This document shows, piece after piece, positions 23,178-31,698 of a stretch of DNA of 31,758 bases (position 1 is its first letter; each line of letters opens with the position of its first letter). This DNA is from a virus: positions 1-31,758 of the IMG/VR virus record IMGVR_UViG_3300008055_000060; one strand, 5' to 3'. The notes under the pieces were generated by a model. The model was given only the letters and a program-made list of their open reading frames with translations, was not told where the DNA came from and ran no database searches. A program made the translations under genes and the position numbers.

Positions 23178-23636
23178 TTAAGGTTGAGTCATTGGGACAT
23201 AGTCAGGATTGTGAGGCCAATCAACAAATGTTCTTGGCTCTGTAATGGTCGCTGGCAAATCGCGCAAAGCCTGACGGTATGTTGCCCATGCTGTCTTGTC
23301 TGCTGTGCTGTCTGCAATCTGTGTCCAATCACAGTCTTTGAGCAATTGGTTGCGCTGACCGCGAATGTTAGCCATTGCGCTGTCTTTGGCGGATTGAATT
23401 TCATCAGCGGTCAATGATTCAACTTGAGTCATAGACACAAATTCACCGTCATCGTAAGCCGCACTTGAAACCAACTTCTGAGTGAGTCGGTCATGCGTTT
23501 TAAAGGCGTTAACCTTCTTGGCATTATTGGCAGTCAAGAATTCATCGCTTGGGCCATTTGAGCCAAACGAAGTGTTGGAAAACAGTTCACGATAGTCGCC
23601 AACTGTAATGGGTGTTGTCAAAATTGCTACTTGCAT
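23178..23636 (-). CDS. tail-fibre assembly chaperone-like protein
   Basis: 152 residues. The C-terminal part, NQLLKDCDWTQIADSTAD then WATYRQALRDLPATI, is the hallmark of the phage tail assembly chaperone family (Pfam Phage_tail_APC, by recall). The N-terminal part begins MQVAILTTPITVGDYRELFS and has a beta-rich start followed by a helical DEFLTANNAKKVNAF segment. Such proteins help fold or attach fibres, and it directly follows the LamG fibre gene. Start ATG is preceded by AAGGAAC. Confidence 0.75.
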   Translation of the reverse strand: MQVAILTTPITVGDYRELFSNTSFGSNGPSDEFLTANNAKKVNAFKTHDRLTQKLVSSAAYDDGEFVSMTQVESLTADEIQSAKDSAMANIRGQRNQLLKDCDWTQIADSTADKTAWATYRQALRDLPATITEPRTFVDWPHNPDYVPMTQP

Positions 23637-23645
23637 AGTAGTTCC

Positions 23646-25607
23646 TTAGTATGGGCCAGTGTTGGGGAATGCCGCAGTTGGCGGTGTAAAGTTTGCTGTG
23701 TATCGGGCATAACCATTTGTAATTCGAAATTCATCTATGTAACCATTCCAGTACCATATTGGGGATTGCTGTACGCCAATGTACAAAGTTTTAGATACAG
23801 AGCCAATTGAATTGGAGTTGGTATAACTACCAACGCTTGTACCATTTACATATAAAGTTATTGTTGACCCATTGCGAACAGCGGCAATGTGATACCAAGT
23901 GCTAGTTGTTATTGTTGCGGAATAAAAAGAAGTTCCCGCAGTAGTTAAAAATCTAATTGTGTTTGCGTTAGAAATTTGAATTAACCATTCGTCTGTAGTT
24001 CCTGTAGTCCATGTACCAGCAACCACATAATAACTTGCTGACAAAGAATTAAGATAAACCCAACCTTCAATAGTAAAATTTCCTGTACCAAAGTTTTGTA
24101 TCGGGCCATAAGGTGATGTTAAATAACTGTTTGTCCCATTAAAACTCATTGACCCTGTACCATACTTTACGACGCTTGTAGAAATCTGTGCGTTACCCGC
24201 AGTTTCTAAGTTGTTCATCATGGCGTTGTCAAAGATTGCGCCATTAATCATGTTTGTAAGCAATGATGTGTTTGTTACATTTGTAAGCGGCGCTGTTGGT
24301 ACGGTATTTGAAAGCGCAGTACCTTTAACTAAACGCAAATCAGTTATGTAACCGGGGTAGTAATAATTATCTACTGTTTTTCCAATTACACCTTGTGTCT
24401 CACTAAAGTTTGTACTAATACTTCCACTAGCCACACTAGTGCCATTAAAGTACATCGTCATTGTCCCACTGCTTCTAATAACAGAAATAAACGTCCATTG
24501 GTTTAAAACCAATGCAACGGTAGAAGTAAGCAAGTTTGTATTATTGTCAATTTTTACTTGACCGTTGCTATAAACAACCACGGAAAACCTGTTTGCACTG
24601 ACAGAACTGCCAGTTTCAAAGATTGCCGATACAGGACTTTGAAATGATGTTGGGTAAATCCATGTTTGAAAAGTAAAGTCGCCAGTACCAACGGCAAATG
24701 CCGAATTAGACCCAGCGTTTAAATAATCACCACTACCATCAAAGTACCCTGACCCACCAATCACGCTTGTGGAGTAGGCGGTAGCAGTACCAAATGGGTT
24801 GAATCGTTGAACGCTTGTGCTTCCAGTTGGTGTTACTGTTACGGCGGTTGCACTATCGTCAATAAATCTATTGTCAGCACAAGTTAGTAATGATGTTCCA
24901 CTAATTGCGGTCAATGGCGTAGTGCTTGGCGTAAAATTGCTTGTGTAAACTGCCGTGCCTTTAACAATTCTTAAGTTTGATAAATAACCATTTAAAAAAT
25001 TAGCCTCGCCTAAATCGTTTCTAGCAATATACCAAGTGCCAGATGTTGTGGTGTAGTTATTGGTGTCTGTTCCTGTTCCAACAGATATACCATCAACATA
25101 AAGAGTTATGTTTGAACTTCCGTTACGAACAATAGCGCAATGATGCCATGTGCTATCTGTTACTACATTGCTAGAAACAATCGTAGAAGTTGCAACATAA
25201 CGAAGAACGCCTGTTGTTGTACTAGTGCCACCACCACCACTAGTAATATGCATTGACCCAATTGCGCTTCTACCGCCTAGAAAAAATTTGTCGCCATCTA
25301 GTGGCGCGTTAATCCAAAATTCAATTGTGAACGAACCAGTACCAAAAGCAAAATTGCTTGAGTTTGGAAAATTTAAAGTGGCGTTTGTCCCATTAAAGTA
25401 ATTTGACCAATTAGACCCATAAGGCGAGAAAGAACCTTGGGTGGTATTGCCGTTTCGGGTAATGGTGAAGTTGTTTGTACTGCTGTCTAAAAATGTATTG
25501 TTCTGTGCGCCATTAGTCCCATCACCATGCAACAACATGGTGACGTAGTTAAATTGTGCGTCTACTGTATTACCCGATACACCTGCTGTTTTTCCTGCCG
25601 CAAACAT
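23646..25607 (-). CDS. tail fibre/adhesin with three LamG-like domains
   Basis: 653 residues in three tandem concanavalin A/LamG-like jelly rolls, beginning near residues 85, 298 and 500. Each starts with a strand such as GTGSFTIEFWI, GTGDFTFQTWIYP or GTGNFTIEGWVYL, has TWHHCAIVRN/TWYHIAAVRN and YVDGISVG/YVNGTSVG, and ends in RIVKGTAVY, RLVKGTALS or RITNGYARY. The N-terminal 80 residues probably link to the virion. Such domains bind sugars or proteins, so this is a likely receptor-binding protein. AAGGACT lies ahead of the start. Domain fold is firm and ligand unknown. Confidence 0.85.
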   Translation of the reverse strand: MFAAGKTAGVSGNTVDAQFNYVTMLLHGDGTNGAQNNTFLDSSTNNFTITRNGNTTQGSFSPYGSNWSNYFNGTNATLNFPNSSNFAFGTGSFTIEFWINAPLDGDKFFLGGRSAIGSMHITSGGGGTSTTTGVLRYVATSTIVSSNVVTDSTWHHCAIVRNGSSNITLYVDGISVGTGTDTNNYTTTSGTWYIARNDLGEANFLNGYLSNLRIVKGTAVYTSNFTPSTTPLTAISGTSLLTCADNRFIDDSATAVTVTPTGSTSVQRFNPFGTATAYSTSVIGGSGYFDGSGDYLNAGSNSAFAVGTGDFTFQTWIYPTSFQSPVSAIFETGSSVSANRFSVVVYSNGQVKIDNNTNLLTSTVALVLNQWTFISVIRSSGTMTMYFNGTSVASGSISTNFSETQGVIGKTVDNYYYPGYITDLRLVKGTALSNTVPTAPLTNVTNTSLLTNMINGAIFDNAMMNNLETAGNAQISTSVVKYGTGSMSFNGTNSYLTSPYGPIQNFGTGNFTIEGWVYLNSLSASYYVVAGTWTTGTTDEWLIQISNANTIRFLTTAGTSFYSATITTSTWYHIAAVRNGSTITLYVNGTSVGSYTNSNSIGSVSKTLYIGVQQSPIWYWNGYIDEFRITNGYARYTANFTPPTAAFPNTGPY

Positions 25608-25617
25608 AGTTCAGTCC

Positions 25618-27201
25618 TTATGGTGTGTAGTTTTGACCAACAGTGGTGCCATACCAGTTTGTGCCATCACTGAAGAAACTAAAGATGTCCATTCTGGATG
25701 CGGTGCTAGTCAGTGTGGGGGCAGTGCCGCTAGGCCATTTCACCGTTGTCCATGTCACCGTGTAACTACCTGCACCAGTCTTCAACTTCAACAAGAACGA
25801 CTTGCCTGCTGTAGCAGTTGGCATTGTAATTGTTGCTGTTCCTGTCAGCGTAATGACTTGGTCAGTACCGTTGGTTACGATGTCCAGCGTGATGGCTGTA
25901 GAACTGTTTGCTGTGTATGTCTGCTCTTGGTAGTCGTTTTTGATAATGAAAGTACCAACCGTAGCAATACGGACTCTTTCTGTCACCGAACCACCAGCAT
26001 TTGTAGTCATCAAACTAAGATAGCCACCATATCCGCTTCCCGCATTTGCAAGACCTTGAATTCGAGCATAAGTATATGCACGACTCAATGTACTGGTATA
26101 TCCACCTAAATCTATTGCACCACCTGTATCAATTGTCTGGCTTCCCGCAGAATCCGAAACAAACAATTGTGTTGGTGTATTGGCGGCTCTTACTTGATAA
26201 GCGGAACGAATATCTACATTACCGCCATAGTTATCAAGCGTGTTATGACCTAAAAGAGTGTTACCCGAAGCAACAACTAATTTTGCCGTTGGCGAACTTG
26301 TGCCAATACCCAACCCTGTTGTGGTAAGGCGCATAAATTCAGTTAATGTAGCGTTTGTATTTGCTGTGCCGCCAGTTGTATCACCCGCCCAAACAAAATT
26401 GCCATTACCAAATATAAATTTAGAGCCACCAAATCCACCGCTTTGCCATTTTAATTGAGTGCCAACTGCATAAAGGTTGTAGTACAAACCACCTTCGCCA
26501 CCGACTGGAATAATGCTGGTTGTATAGGCTAAGAAAAGGCCCGGATAAATTGTGTTTGGTGGAATGGCAGTTGAGACACCTAAATTTGCTCCATCATAGT
26601 TAAAATTATTACTAGAACTAAAAGCACTTGTGCCATTACCGTATGGAACATTACCAGATGTTAAAGAAGTCAAACCAGTACCACCATTTGCAACATTCAA
26701 TGTGCCAGCAAGAGTAACTGCGCCAGAGGTTGCGGAGGAAGGAGTAAGACCAGTCGTACCAGCACTGAAAGTCGTTACAGCCACGCCAGACAATGTAGAC
26801 CACTGGGGTGCAGTACCAGTAGAAGTCAGAATCTGTCCTGCTGTACCAATTGCAAGTTTGGACAACAATGTACCAGCCGCATAGTAGGGAACATCACCAG
26901 CAGTAAATGTTGTCAGCCCAGTACCACCAGAGGACGTATTTAACGTGCCTGCAAGGGTCACTACGCCAGTTGTGGCAGTCGATGGTGTTAAGCCACCCAA
27001 AGAGGTCTGAAAGGACAGAACTGGAGCAGAGGTGGCGTTTGATGCCAACAACTTCACCGTACCAGCAGAGTTCTTAAAGTACAGCTTTTCATCAACTGTG
27101 TTGAGTGCTAACTCGCCAGCAACAAGATTTCCAGCAGACGGAATAGCCGCCGCAGTTGTGCTGTAGTACAGCGAGATTGGTGTGAAGTTTGTAGCCGCCA
27201 T
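25618..27201 (-). CDS. tail fibre protein, 527 aa
   Basis: Starts MAATNFTPISLYYSTTAAAI then AGELALNTVDEKLYFKNSAG, a common phage fibre beginning that binds the virion. Two copies of a TxGLTPSxATxGxVTLAGTL unit follow (about residues 68-86 and 149-167), shared with the preceding fibre gene. The centre has Asn/Gly-rich beta repeats, and the C-terminus, FSDGTNWYGTTVGQNYTP, is typical of fibre trimer tips. Its ATG overlaps the previous stop by one base. Likely side-fibre or receptor-binding part. Confidence 0.8.
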   Translation of the reverse strand: MAATNFTPISLYYSTTAAAIPSAGNLVAGELALNTVDEKLYFKNSAGTVKLLASNATSAPVLSFQTSLGGLTPSTATTGVVTLAGTLNTSSGGTGLTTFTAGDVPYYAAGTLLSKLAIGTAGQILTSTGTAPQWSTLSGVAVTTFSAGTTGLTPSSATSGAVTLAGTLNVANGGTGLTSLTSGNVPYGNGTSAFSSSNNFNYDGANLGVSTAIPPNTIYPGLFLAYTTSIIPVGGEGGLYYNLYAVGTQLKWQSGGFGGSKFIFGNGNFVWAGDTTGGTANTNATLTEFMRLTTTGLGIGTSSPTAKLVVASGNTLLGHNTLDNYGGNVDIRSAYQVRAANTPTQLFVSDSAGSQTIDTGGAIDLGGYTSTLSRAYTYARIQGLANAGSGYGGYLSLMTTNAGGSVTERVRIATVGTFIIKNDYQEQTYTANSSTAITLDIVTNGTDQVITLTGTATITMPTATAGKSFLLKLKTGAGSYTVTWTTVKWPSGTAPTLTSTASRMDIFSFFSDGTNWYGTTVGQNYTP

Positions 27202-29300
27202 TAGAATGTTCCTCCTGAGATACCGCCCGGCACAAATAACATCGAGCCGTCAAATGTCAATGCTGACCCCATTATCAGTTGATTTGATACGTTTTGATAA
27301 GCCACACCACCAGCCGTTCCGTTCAACGCATACAACTCTGTGATGTCACTGTTAGTGCCTGACTTGGCGGCAACTAAGTTTGTTCTTGCAGTTGAGGCTA
27401 TTGTTGCCCCAGTTCCGCCATTAAGAACTGCCAAAGTTCCAGCCAAAGTAACCGCACCAGAAGTTGCGCTTGAAGGCGTCAGACCCGTAGTTCCTGCGCT
27501 AAATGTAGTTACACCACTTGCTGGCGCGGCAACCCAAGATGCTGTTGTTCCGTTGGATGTCAGCAAATAACCGTTAGCGCCAATTCCCAATCGACTTGCC
27601 GTATTGACACCAGTTCCAATGATTAGGTCACCAGTTGTAGTGATAGGCGACAAAGCATTGAATGCCGCACTTGCTGTTGTCTGTCCTGTACCGCCAGAAG
27701 CAATGGCTAAAGTAGCAGATAAACCAGCGGCTGTACCACTTGTGTTTTGATTAAGCGTTGGAACGTCGGCAACTTGTATGGTGTTCATCACCACATTTGT
27801 TCCGTTACCTCGTAAATATGATCCGCTTGTGACCGCACCAGCAAAAGCGTTTATTGCCAATTGCGCAGTGGTTTGACCTGACCCGCCGTTGGTTAGTGCA
27901 AGAGTTCCCGCAACAGTCACAGCACCCGTAGTTGCCGTTGCTGGAGTCAGCCCAGTAGAACCAAAGGTAATTGAACTTACGCCAGAACCAGCACCTGAAA
28001 ATTGCGCCCATGTGATGGCTGTAACACCAATCGTACCGCCAGCATCGGATGTGCAAACCCAACCTGTGTCAGCAAGGGTAGAGCCAGTTTCTACAAAGAC
28101 GTAGGCTCCCGGCACTTGCGCCCAAGTGTTCATGTCCGTGGTTCTTGTCCACGCACCCGCCGCACAAAGGTAAAGCCCATTGTCAGCCGAGGCTGTTTGG
28201 TTTTTAACTAACACGCGGTCACCCGCAATCAGAACTACGCCATCAATTGTTTGAGTACCGCTTAAAGTGATGTTTACCGTTGTTCCAGCCACCACCGAGG
28301 CTTTGGTGTCTAACCCCTGCGCAACAGTGTCTACATAACTCTTGTTGGCTATATCGGTTGAGCCTGAAGGGGTCGTTGAAATTGTACCTGTAGTCAGCGT
28401 TACAGCGTTGATTGTTGTGTTTGTTGCGCTTGTGATCTGACCTTGCGCGTTCACCGCTATGACAGGAACGACTAAAGACGAGCCGTAGGTTCCTGCGGAA
28501 ACTCCAGTCACATCAATACTGATCGTTCCAGTCGAAGTGATTGGACCGCCCGTGAGTCCAGTTCCCGTAGCTACAGACGTAACACCAGAACCTGATGCAA
28601 ATGCAGTCCAAGCCCCGTTGTATCCCTCAAACAAACCCGTTGTTGAGTTGTAACGAATGTTACCTAACGTAGATGTTCCGCGTTGCCCAGTTGTCCCTAC
28701 TGGCACAACAACTCCACCAGTTCCCGGCAATATAGGATCGCTTGTAATTGCAAGTGTAGGATTGCCTGCGCCATTGCCATCAGTAACAGTAATTTGATTA
28801 GCAGTGCCAGTAATTTGACGCCCTGCAATTGTGGTGCCGCCTACAATTGCAAGCATACCCGTGCCAGACATATTTGCAACAGCTGCTGCAATGCCTGTCA
28901 GTTGAAAAGTTGGATTGCCCGACACACCACTACCATCAGTAATTGAAATGCCATTACCTGAAGCCGTCAGTGTCCTAGAGACTACAGTTGTGCTACTTGT
29001 TTTAGCAACAATACCTGTGCCTGCGGCTTCTAAACTTCCAGATGCGGCATTCAACGTTATTTGCAATGTAGACTGCGCGCCGCCATCAACTAAACCTATA
29101 CCTGTGCCGCCTGATAGCGCGCGGCTATTAGCCAGTGTAGGCTCTTGGTTCTTAGTTAAGAATGTTTGCGTTTGGTTTGGAGAAGAAGAGATTGCAGACG
29201 CTGTAGTTTGAACCGTAACGCCGTTTTGCACAATAGGCACTGCCTCGGTGCCTGTGATAGCACCAGCTGCCGGTAGTTGCGTAATTTGTATGTTTGCCAT
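27201..29300 (-). CDS. large tail fibre protein, 699 aa
   Basis: MANIQITQLPAAGAITGTEA opens a phage fibre N-terminal domain. A well-known block lies around residues 310-430: NKSYVDTVAQGLDTKASVV then QTIDGVVLIAGDRVLVKNQ and TGWVCTSDAGG, as in many tailed-phage fibres. Two GLTPxxATxGAVTxAGTL units occur further on. The end LFVPGGISGGTF shares its last residues with the fibre at 19087-20379. It lies first in a run of three fibre genes. Very Thr/Gly/Ala-rich beta structure is expected. Function: host attachment, probably a homotrimeric fibre. Confidence 0.8.
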   Translation of the reverse strand: MANIQITQLPAAGAITGTEAVPIVQNGVTVQTTASAISSSPNQTQTFLTKNQEPTLANSRALSGGTGIGLVDGGAQSTLQITLNAASGSLEAAGTGIVAKTSSTTVVSRTLTASGNGISITDGSGVSGNPTFQLTGIAAAVANMSGTGMLAIVGGTTIAGRQITGTANQITVTDGNGAGNPTLAITSDPILPGTGGVVVPVGTTGQRGTSTLGNIRYNSTTGLFEGYNGAWTAFASGSGVTSVATGTGLTGGPITSTGTISIDVTGVSAGTYGSSLVVPVIAVNAQGQITSATNTTINAVTLTTGTISTTPSGSTDIANKSYVDTVAQGLDTKASVVAGTTVNITLSGTQTIDGVVLIAGDRVLVKNQTASADNGLYLCAAGAWTRTTDMNTWAQVPGAYVFVETGSTLADTGWVCTSDAGGTIGVTAITWAQFSGAGSGVSSITFGSTGLTPATATTGAVTVAGTLALTNGGSGQTTAQLAINAFAGAVTSGSYLRGNGTNVVMNTIQVADVPTLNQNTSGTAAGLSATLAIASGGTGQTTASAAFNALSPITTTGDLIIGTGVNTASRLGIGANGYLLTSNGTTASWVAAPASGVTTFSAGTTGLTPSSATSGAVTLAGTLAVLNGGTGATIASTARTNLVAAKSGTNSDITELYALNGTAGGVAYQNVSNQLIMGSALTFDGSMLFVPGGISGGTF

Positions 29301-29301
29301 A

Positions 29302-29637
29302 TTACGGACTCAGGTTGTCAAGGTTGCCATTAGTCTCTGGATCATCGGTATTCTGCTCCGGCGAGATATTGTACGTATTATAAGGCCCAGTGATCAGTGA
29401 GTCTTGGTTTGCAGCTACACTGACATCAGGCCTTGGAAATCTAAGTGCAATCTTTTCAGGTTGCCGTGCTGGTAAACGGTATGGGTCAAACTGATCTCTG
29501 CAGCCATGGTCGCAGACTTTTAAGCCCGGATTATTGCCATCAGGCATCAGTTCAACATACGCTCTCTTCATGTGACACCGGTCACAAATTGCAATACTTA
29601 ATACCGCATTGCCAAGAGTATCTAGCGTACGTGGCAT
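29302..29637 (-). CDS. zinc-ribbon-like small virion protein, 111 aa
   Basis: MPRTLDTLGNAVLSIAICDR is followed by CHMKRAYVELMPDG and KVCDHGCRDQFDPYRLPAR. Two Cys pairs (ICDRC and VCDHGC) could bind one zinc ion. Such short proteins recur between connector and fibre genes in tailed phages of this class and are often listed as structural. The C-terminal third is acidic and disordered (NTDDPETNGNLDNLSP). Zn binding is inferred. Confidence 0.7.
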   Translation of the reverse strand: MPRTLDTLGNAVLSIAICDRCHMKRAYVELMPDGNNPGLKVCDHGCRDQFDPYRLPARQPEKIALRFPRPDVSVAANQDSLITGPYNTYNISPEQNTDDPETNGNLDNLSP

Positions 29638-29639
29638 AC

Positions 29640-30698
29640 TTACCTCGTATAGTAACTAATATTGGGAGCAAAGTAAATCGGACTCTTGTCTCTTTCTTCT
29701 TGCTCAGCAATATTCCAATACTTTTCAGCTTGCCCTTCAAGGTAAGAGATACGATCCCCTTGAACTGTGGGTAGCTCCATGGCCATCTGATGCGCAAGCA
29801 TATTCTGAATGGCCAGATACCATCTCTGAGGAATTTCTATCTCACCTGATAAATCACCTACATCCTGAATTTGCCGATGTCTCCAGACCACGATTTGTGG
29901 AGCGTATGAAGATGGCGCAGGCCATAAGTACATTGCAGGCTGAGGAATGTTGCGGTCAAACCAAAATTGCAACGGGTAAGCACTAGTGAAATTCTTGTTA
30001 GGCAAGTTTGTGTAGTCATCACGATTCAAACGTGCAAGTGGAATTTCCGTGGCATTTGAGCCAAAAACCACTTGATAAACACCCATGTTGGAGCCTGCTG
30101 TTTGCAGGATTCTCCAATACGGCGTGCTTGCTGAAGGCTCTAAGTCATAGTAAATCCATGTGCCTGCAACCCATGTAACGGCTCCGGGCGCATAAACCGT
30201 TGTCCAAGTCGTGCCATCAGTAGAAGACTGAATTAAGAGGGTCACTGAGCCAGATATTGCTGGTAGTATACCCACGGTCCCCATGTAGATGTCATTTCCA
30301 GACCCATTATTGATGCCAATATAGCCCGTGTTGGTGGTTAACTGACAAATGTTGGTGTATAGACCATCAAAGGCGTTGGCTGCAACGCCAGAAGAACTGT
30401 TTGCACCAGTGTTATTAGCGGTGACTGTTCGGTAATTGGAGTTTAAAACATCTACCGTGCCAGTTGGTAGGTAGTAAACATACTTGTCGGGATTAAGACC
30501 TATAACTGTCTTGTCAATACACCAGTACTGAATTCCGCGATTGGCAAGATTAGAAAGCAAGTAATAGAGACTATCTTTAGACGCCGCTACTTGCTCTGAA
30601 GTTAATTCTTCGGCCAGCTTGCCGGCGCGCCGAGCGCCATGATCAATTAGATTCTGAACCGTGATTGTTGTTTGGCCAACTGTTCCACTAGTGCTCAT
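29640..30698 (-). CDS. head-tail connector protein with F5/8-type insert, 352 aa
   Basis: N-terminus MSTSGTVGQTTITVQNLIDH with SEQVAASKDSLYYLLSNLAN, and C-terminus QPAMYLWPAPSSYAPQIVVW then EIPQRWYLAIQNMLAHQMAM, match podovirus adaptor proteins (T7 gp11/P22 gp4 functional class). Between about residues 95 and 220 is a beta-sandwich insert with FDGLYTNICQL, IQSSTDGTTWTTVY and YWRILQTAGS, the pattern of discoidin/F5-8C carbohydrate-binding domains. Such decoration of a connector is uncommon and could give the neck an outside binding surface. The assignment of the insert rests on motif recall. Confidence 0.7.
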   Translation of the reverse strand: MSTSGTVGQTTITVQNLIDHGARRAGKLAEELTSEQVAASKDSLYYLLSNLANRGIQYWCIDKTVIGLNPDKYVYYLPTGTVDVLNSNYRTVTANNTGANSSSGVAANAFDGLYTNICQLTTNTGYIGINNGSGNDIYMGTVGILPAISGSVTLLIQSSTDGTTWTTVYAPGAVTWVAGTWIYYDLEPSASTPYWRILQTAGSNMGVYQVVFGSNATEIPLARLNRDDYTNLPNKNFTSAYPLQFWFDRNIPQPAMYLWPAPSSYAPQIVVWRHRQIQDVGDLSGEIEIPQRWYLAIQNMLAHQMAMELPTVQGDRISYLEGQAEKYWNIAEQEERDKSPIYFAPNISYYTR

Positions 30699-30701
30699 AC
30701 A

Positions 30702-31247
30702 TTACCACCCAGGACAATTCCAACGTTTAAGAGATGCGGCCTTACGAGTAAGCTCGCCTTTTTCATCGCGCTTAGGCCCCGGCATTCCAGACATTCTAGC
30801 GCAGAATGAGTCCTTACGACCTTGGTCTGCTTTAGTTTTTGGGTTAGGCGCAGGCGCTTTAAGATTAGAGCCAGTTGCACGATTAAACTTATCGCGGCCT
30901 TTTTGTGTTAATCCGGCGCCTTGACTTGTAGGTAGCTTCTCACCACGTGAGACCGAGAGTCTAGGGTCGCCGCCATCTTTCATTTTGGCTGTTCTGGCGG
31001 ACTGCTTAAAGTCTTCAGCCGTTGGCGCGCCTTTGCTACCCACTCTGCGCATTTTCTCCCCAGAGCCTTCAGCGATTCTTTCACGTTTTGCATGAATGTT
31101 GGCATATAGACCGCCTTCTTTAAATTTCTTGCCCTTGTCGGCTTTAACAAACTCTTTGCCAACTTTTTGTGGAACACCACCATAGCCGCCTTTTGTGTGA
31201 GCTGCGGCTTGCATCAAACGATGCTGAGCTGGTGATTTGCTTGGCAT
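30702..31247 (-). CDS. DUF6321 domain virion-associated protein, 181 aa
   Basis: Highly basic. Residues 1-40, MPSKSPAQHRLMQAAAHTKG and GGVPQKVGKEFVKADKG, match a short phage motif that is also found as a separate small protein. Residues about 108-181 (LTQKGRDKFNRATGSNLKAP, RKDSFCARMSGMPGP, LTRKAASLKRWNC) are a DUF6321 domain, known from cyanophages and other aquatic phages. The link is Gly/Lys-rich. Function unknown; its place near the head end suggests a virion DNA-binding part. Domain by recall. Confidence 0.8.
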   Translation of the reverse strand: MPSKSPAQHRLMQAAAHTKGGYGGVPQKVGKEFVKADKGKKFKEGGLYANIHAKRERIAEGSGEKMRRVGSKGAPTAEDFKQSARTAKMKDGGDPRLSVSRGEKLPTSQGAGLTQKGRDKFNRATGSNLKAPAPNPKTKADQGRKDSFCARMSGMPGPKRDEKGELTRKAASLKRWNCPGW

Positions 31248-31249
31248 AA

Positions 31250-31654
31250 TTAGTTATACCCTTTGACCATTTCCAAAATGCACCAATAGGTGTCACCAGA
31301 AGATGCATCAGCCGTGCTAAACACAATGTCACCAGTAACACCAGCCCCGCCGTTGTTGGTAATACCGCCAAAGCCTGACATGTCAAGCGTCTGCGTCGCA
31401 CCGGGCGAGGATAGAAAGAACGGCACATCCGTTGTGGCGTCAAAAAACATTCTGACTTCCATGCCATGATTGGCGATGTAAATCTTTGTAACCGTTACTC
31501 TGGTACAAGTTTGACCTGACGCGCTTGGCGTTAGCGCGGAAACGTCTACCTTCAAAACCGCAGACTCACCAGTGCCATCACTGATGTTTGTAAATTTCAT
31601 AATAGCCGTGCGCTCACCATCGATAAGCGTTTGGCTCGTAACCGAATCAGCCAT
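31250..31654 (-). CDS. small structural protein, 134 aa
   Basis: ATG at 31654 (MADSVTSQTLIDGERTAIMK) is preceded by TTGGAGAAAAAT, so GGAG is the ribosome site; a TTG at 31666 is not preferred. The protein is beta-rich with many Thr, Val and Gly (FTNISDGTGESAVLKVDVSA, GDIVFSTADASSGDTYWCIL). Such proteins often lie next to capsid or connector genes in aquatic podophages; decoration or neck protein likely. First gene after a terminator, so it may have its own promoter, though none is clear. Confidence 0.65.
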   Translation of the reverse strand: MADSVTSQTLIDGERTAIMKFTNISDGTGESAVLKVDVSALTPSASGQTCTRVTVTKIYIANHGMEVRMFFDATTDVPFFLSSPGATQTLDMSGFGGITNNGGAGVTGDIVFSTADASSGDTYWCILEMVKGYN

Positions 31655-31675
31655 ATTTTTCTCCAATTAAAAGGA

Positions 31676-31691
31676 AGGGGCCGAAGCCCCG
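31676..31691 (-). terminator. intrinsic terminator, TTCG loop
   Basis: On the minus strand GGGGC-TTCG-GCCCC, a stem of five G/C pairs with a stable TTCG tetraloop, is followed by TTCCTTTT. It lies between the partial gene to the right and the gene that starts at 31654. Confidence 0.75.
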
Positions 31692-31698
31692 ACCTTGA

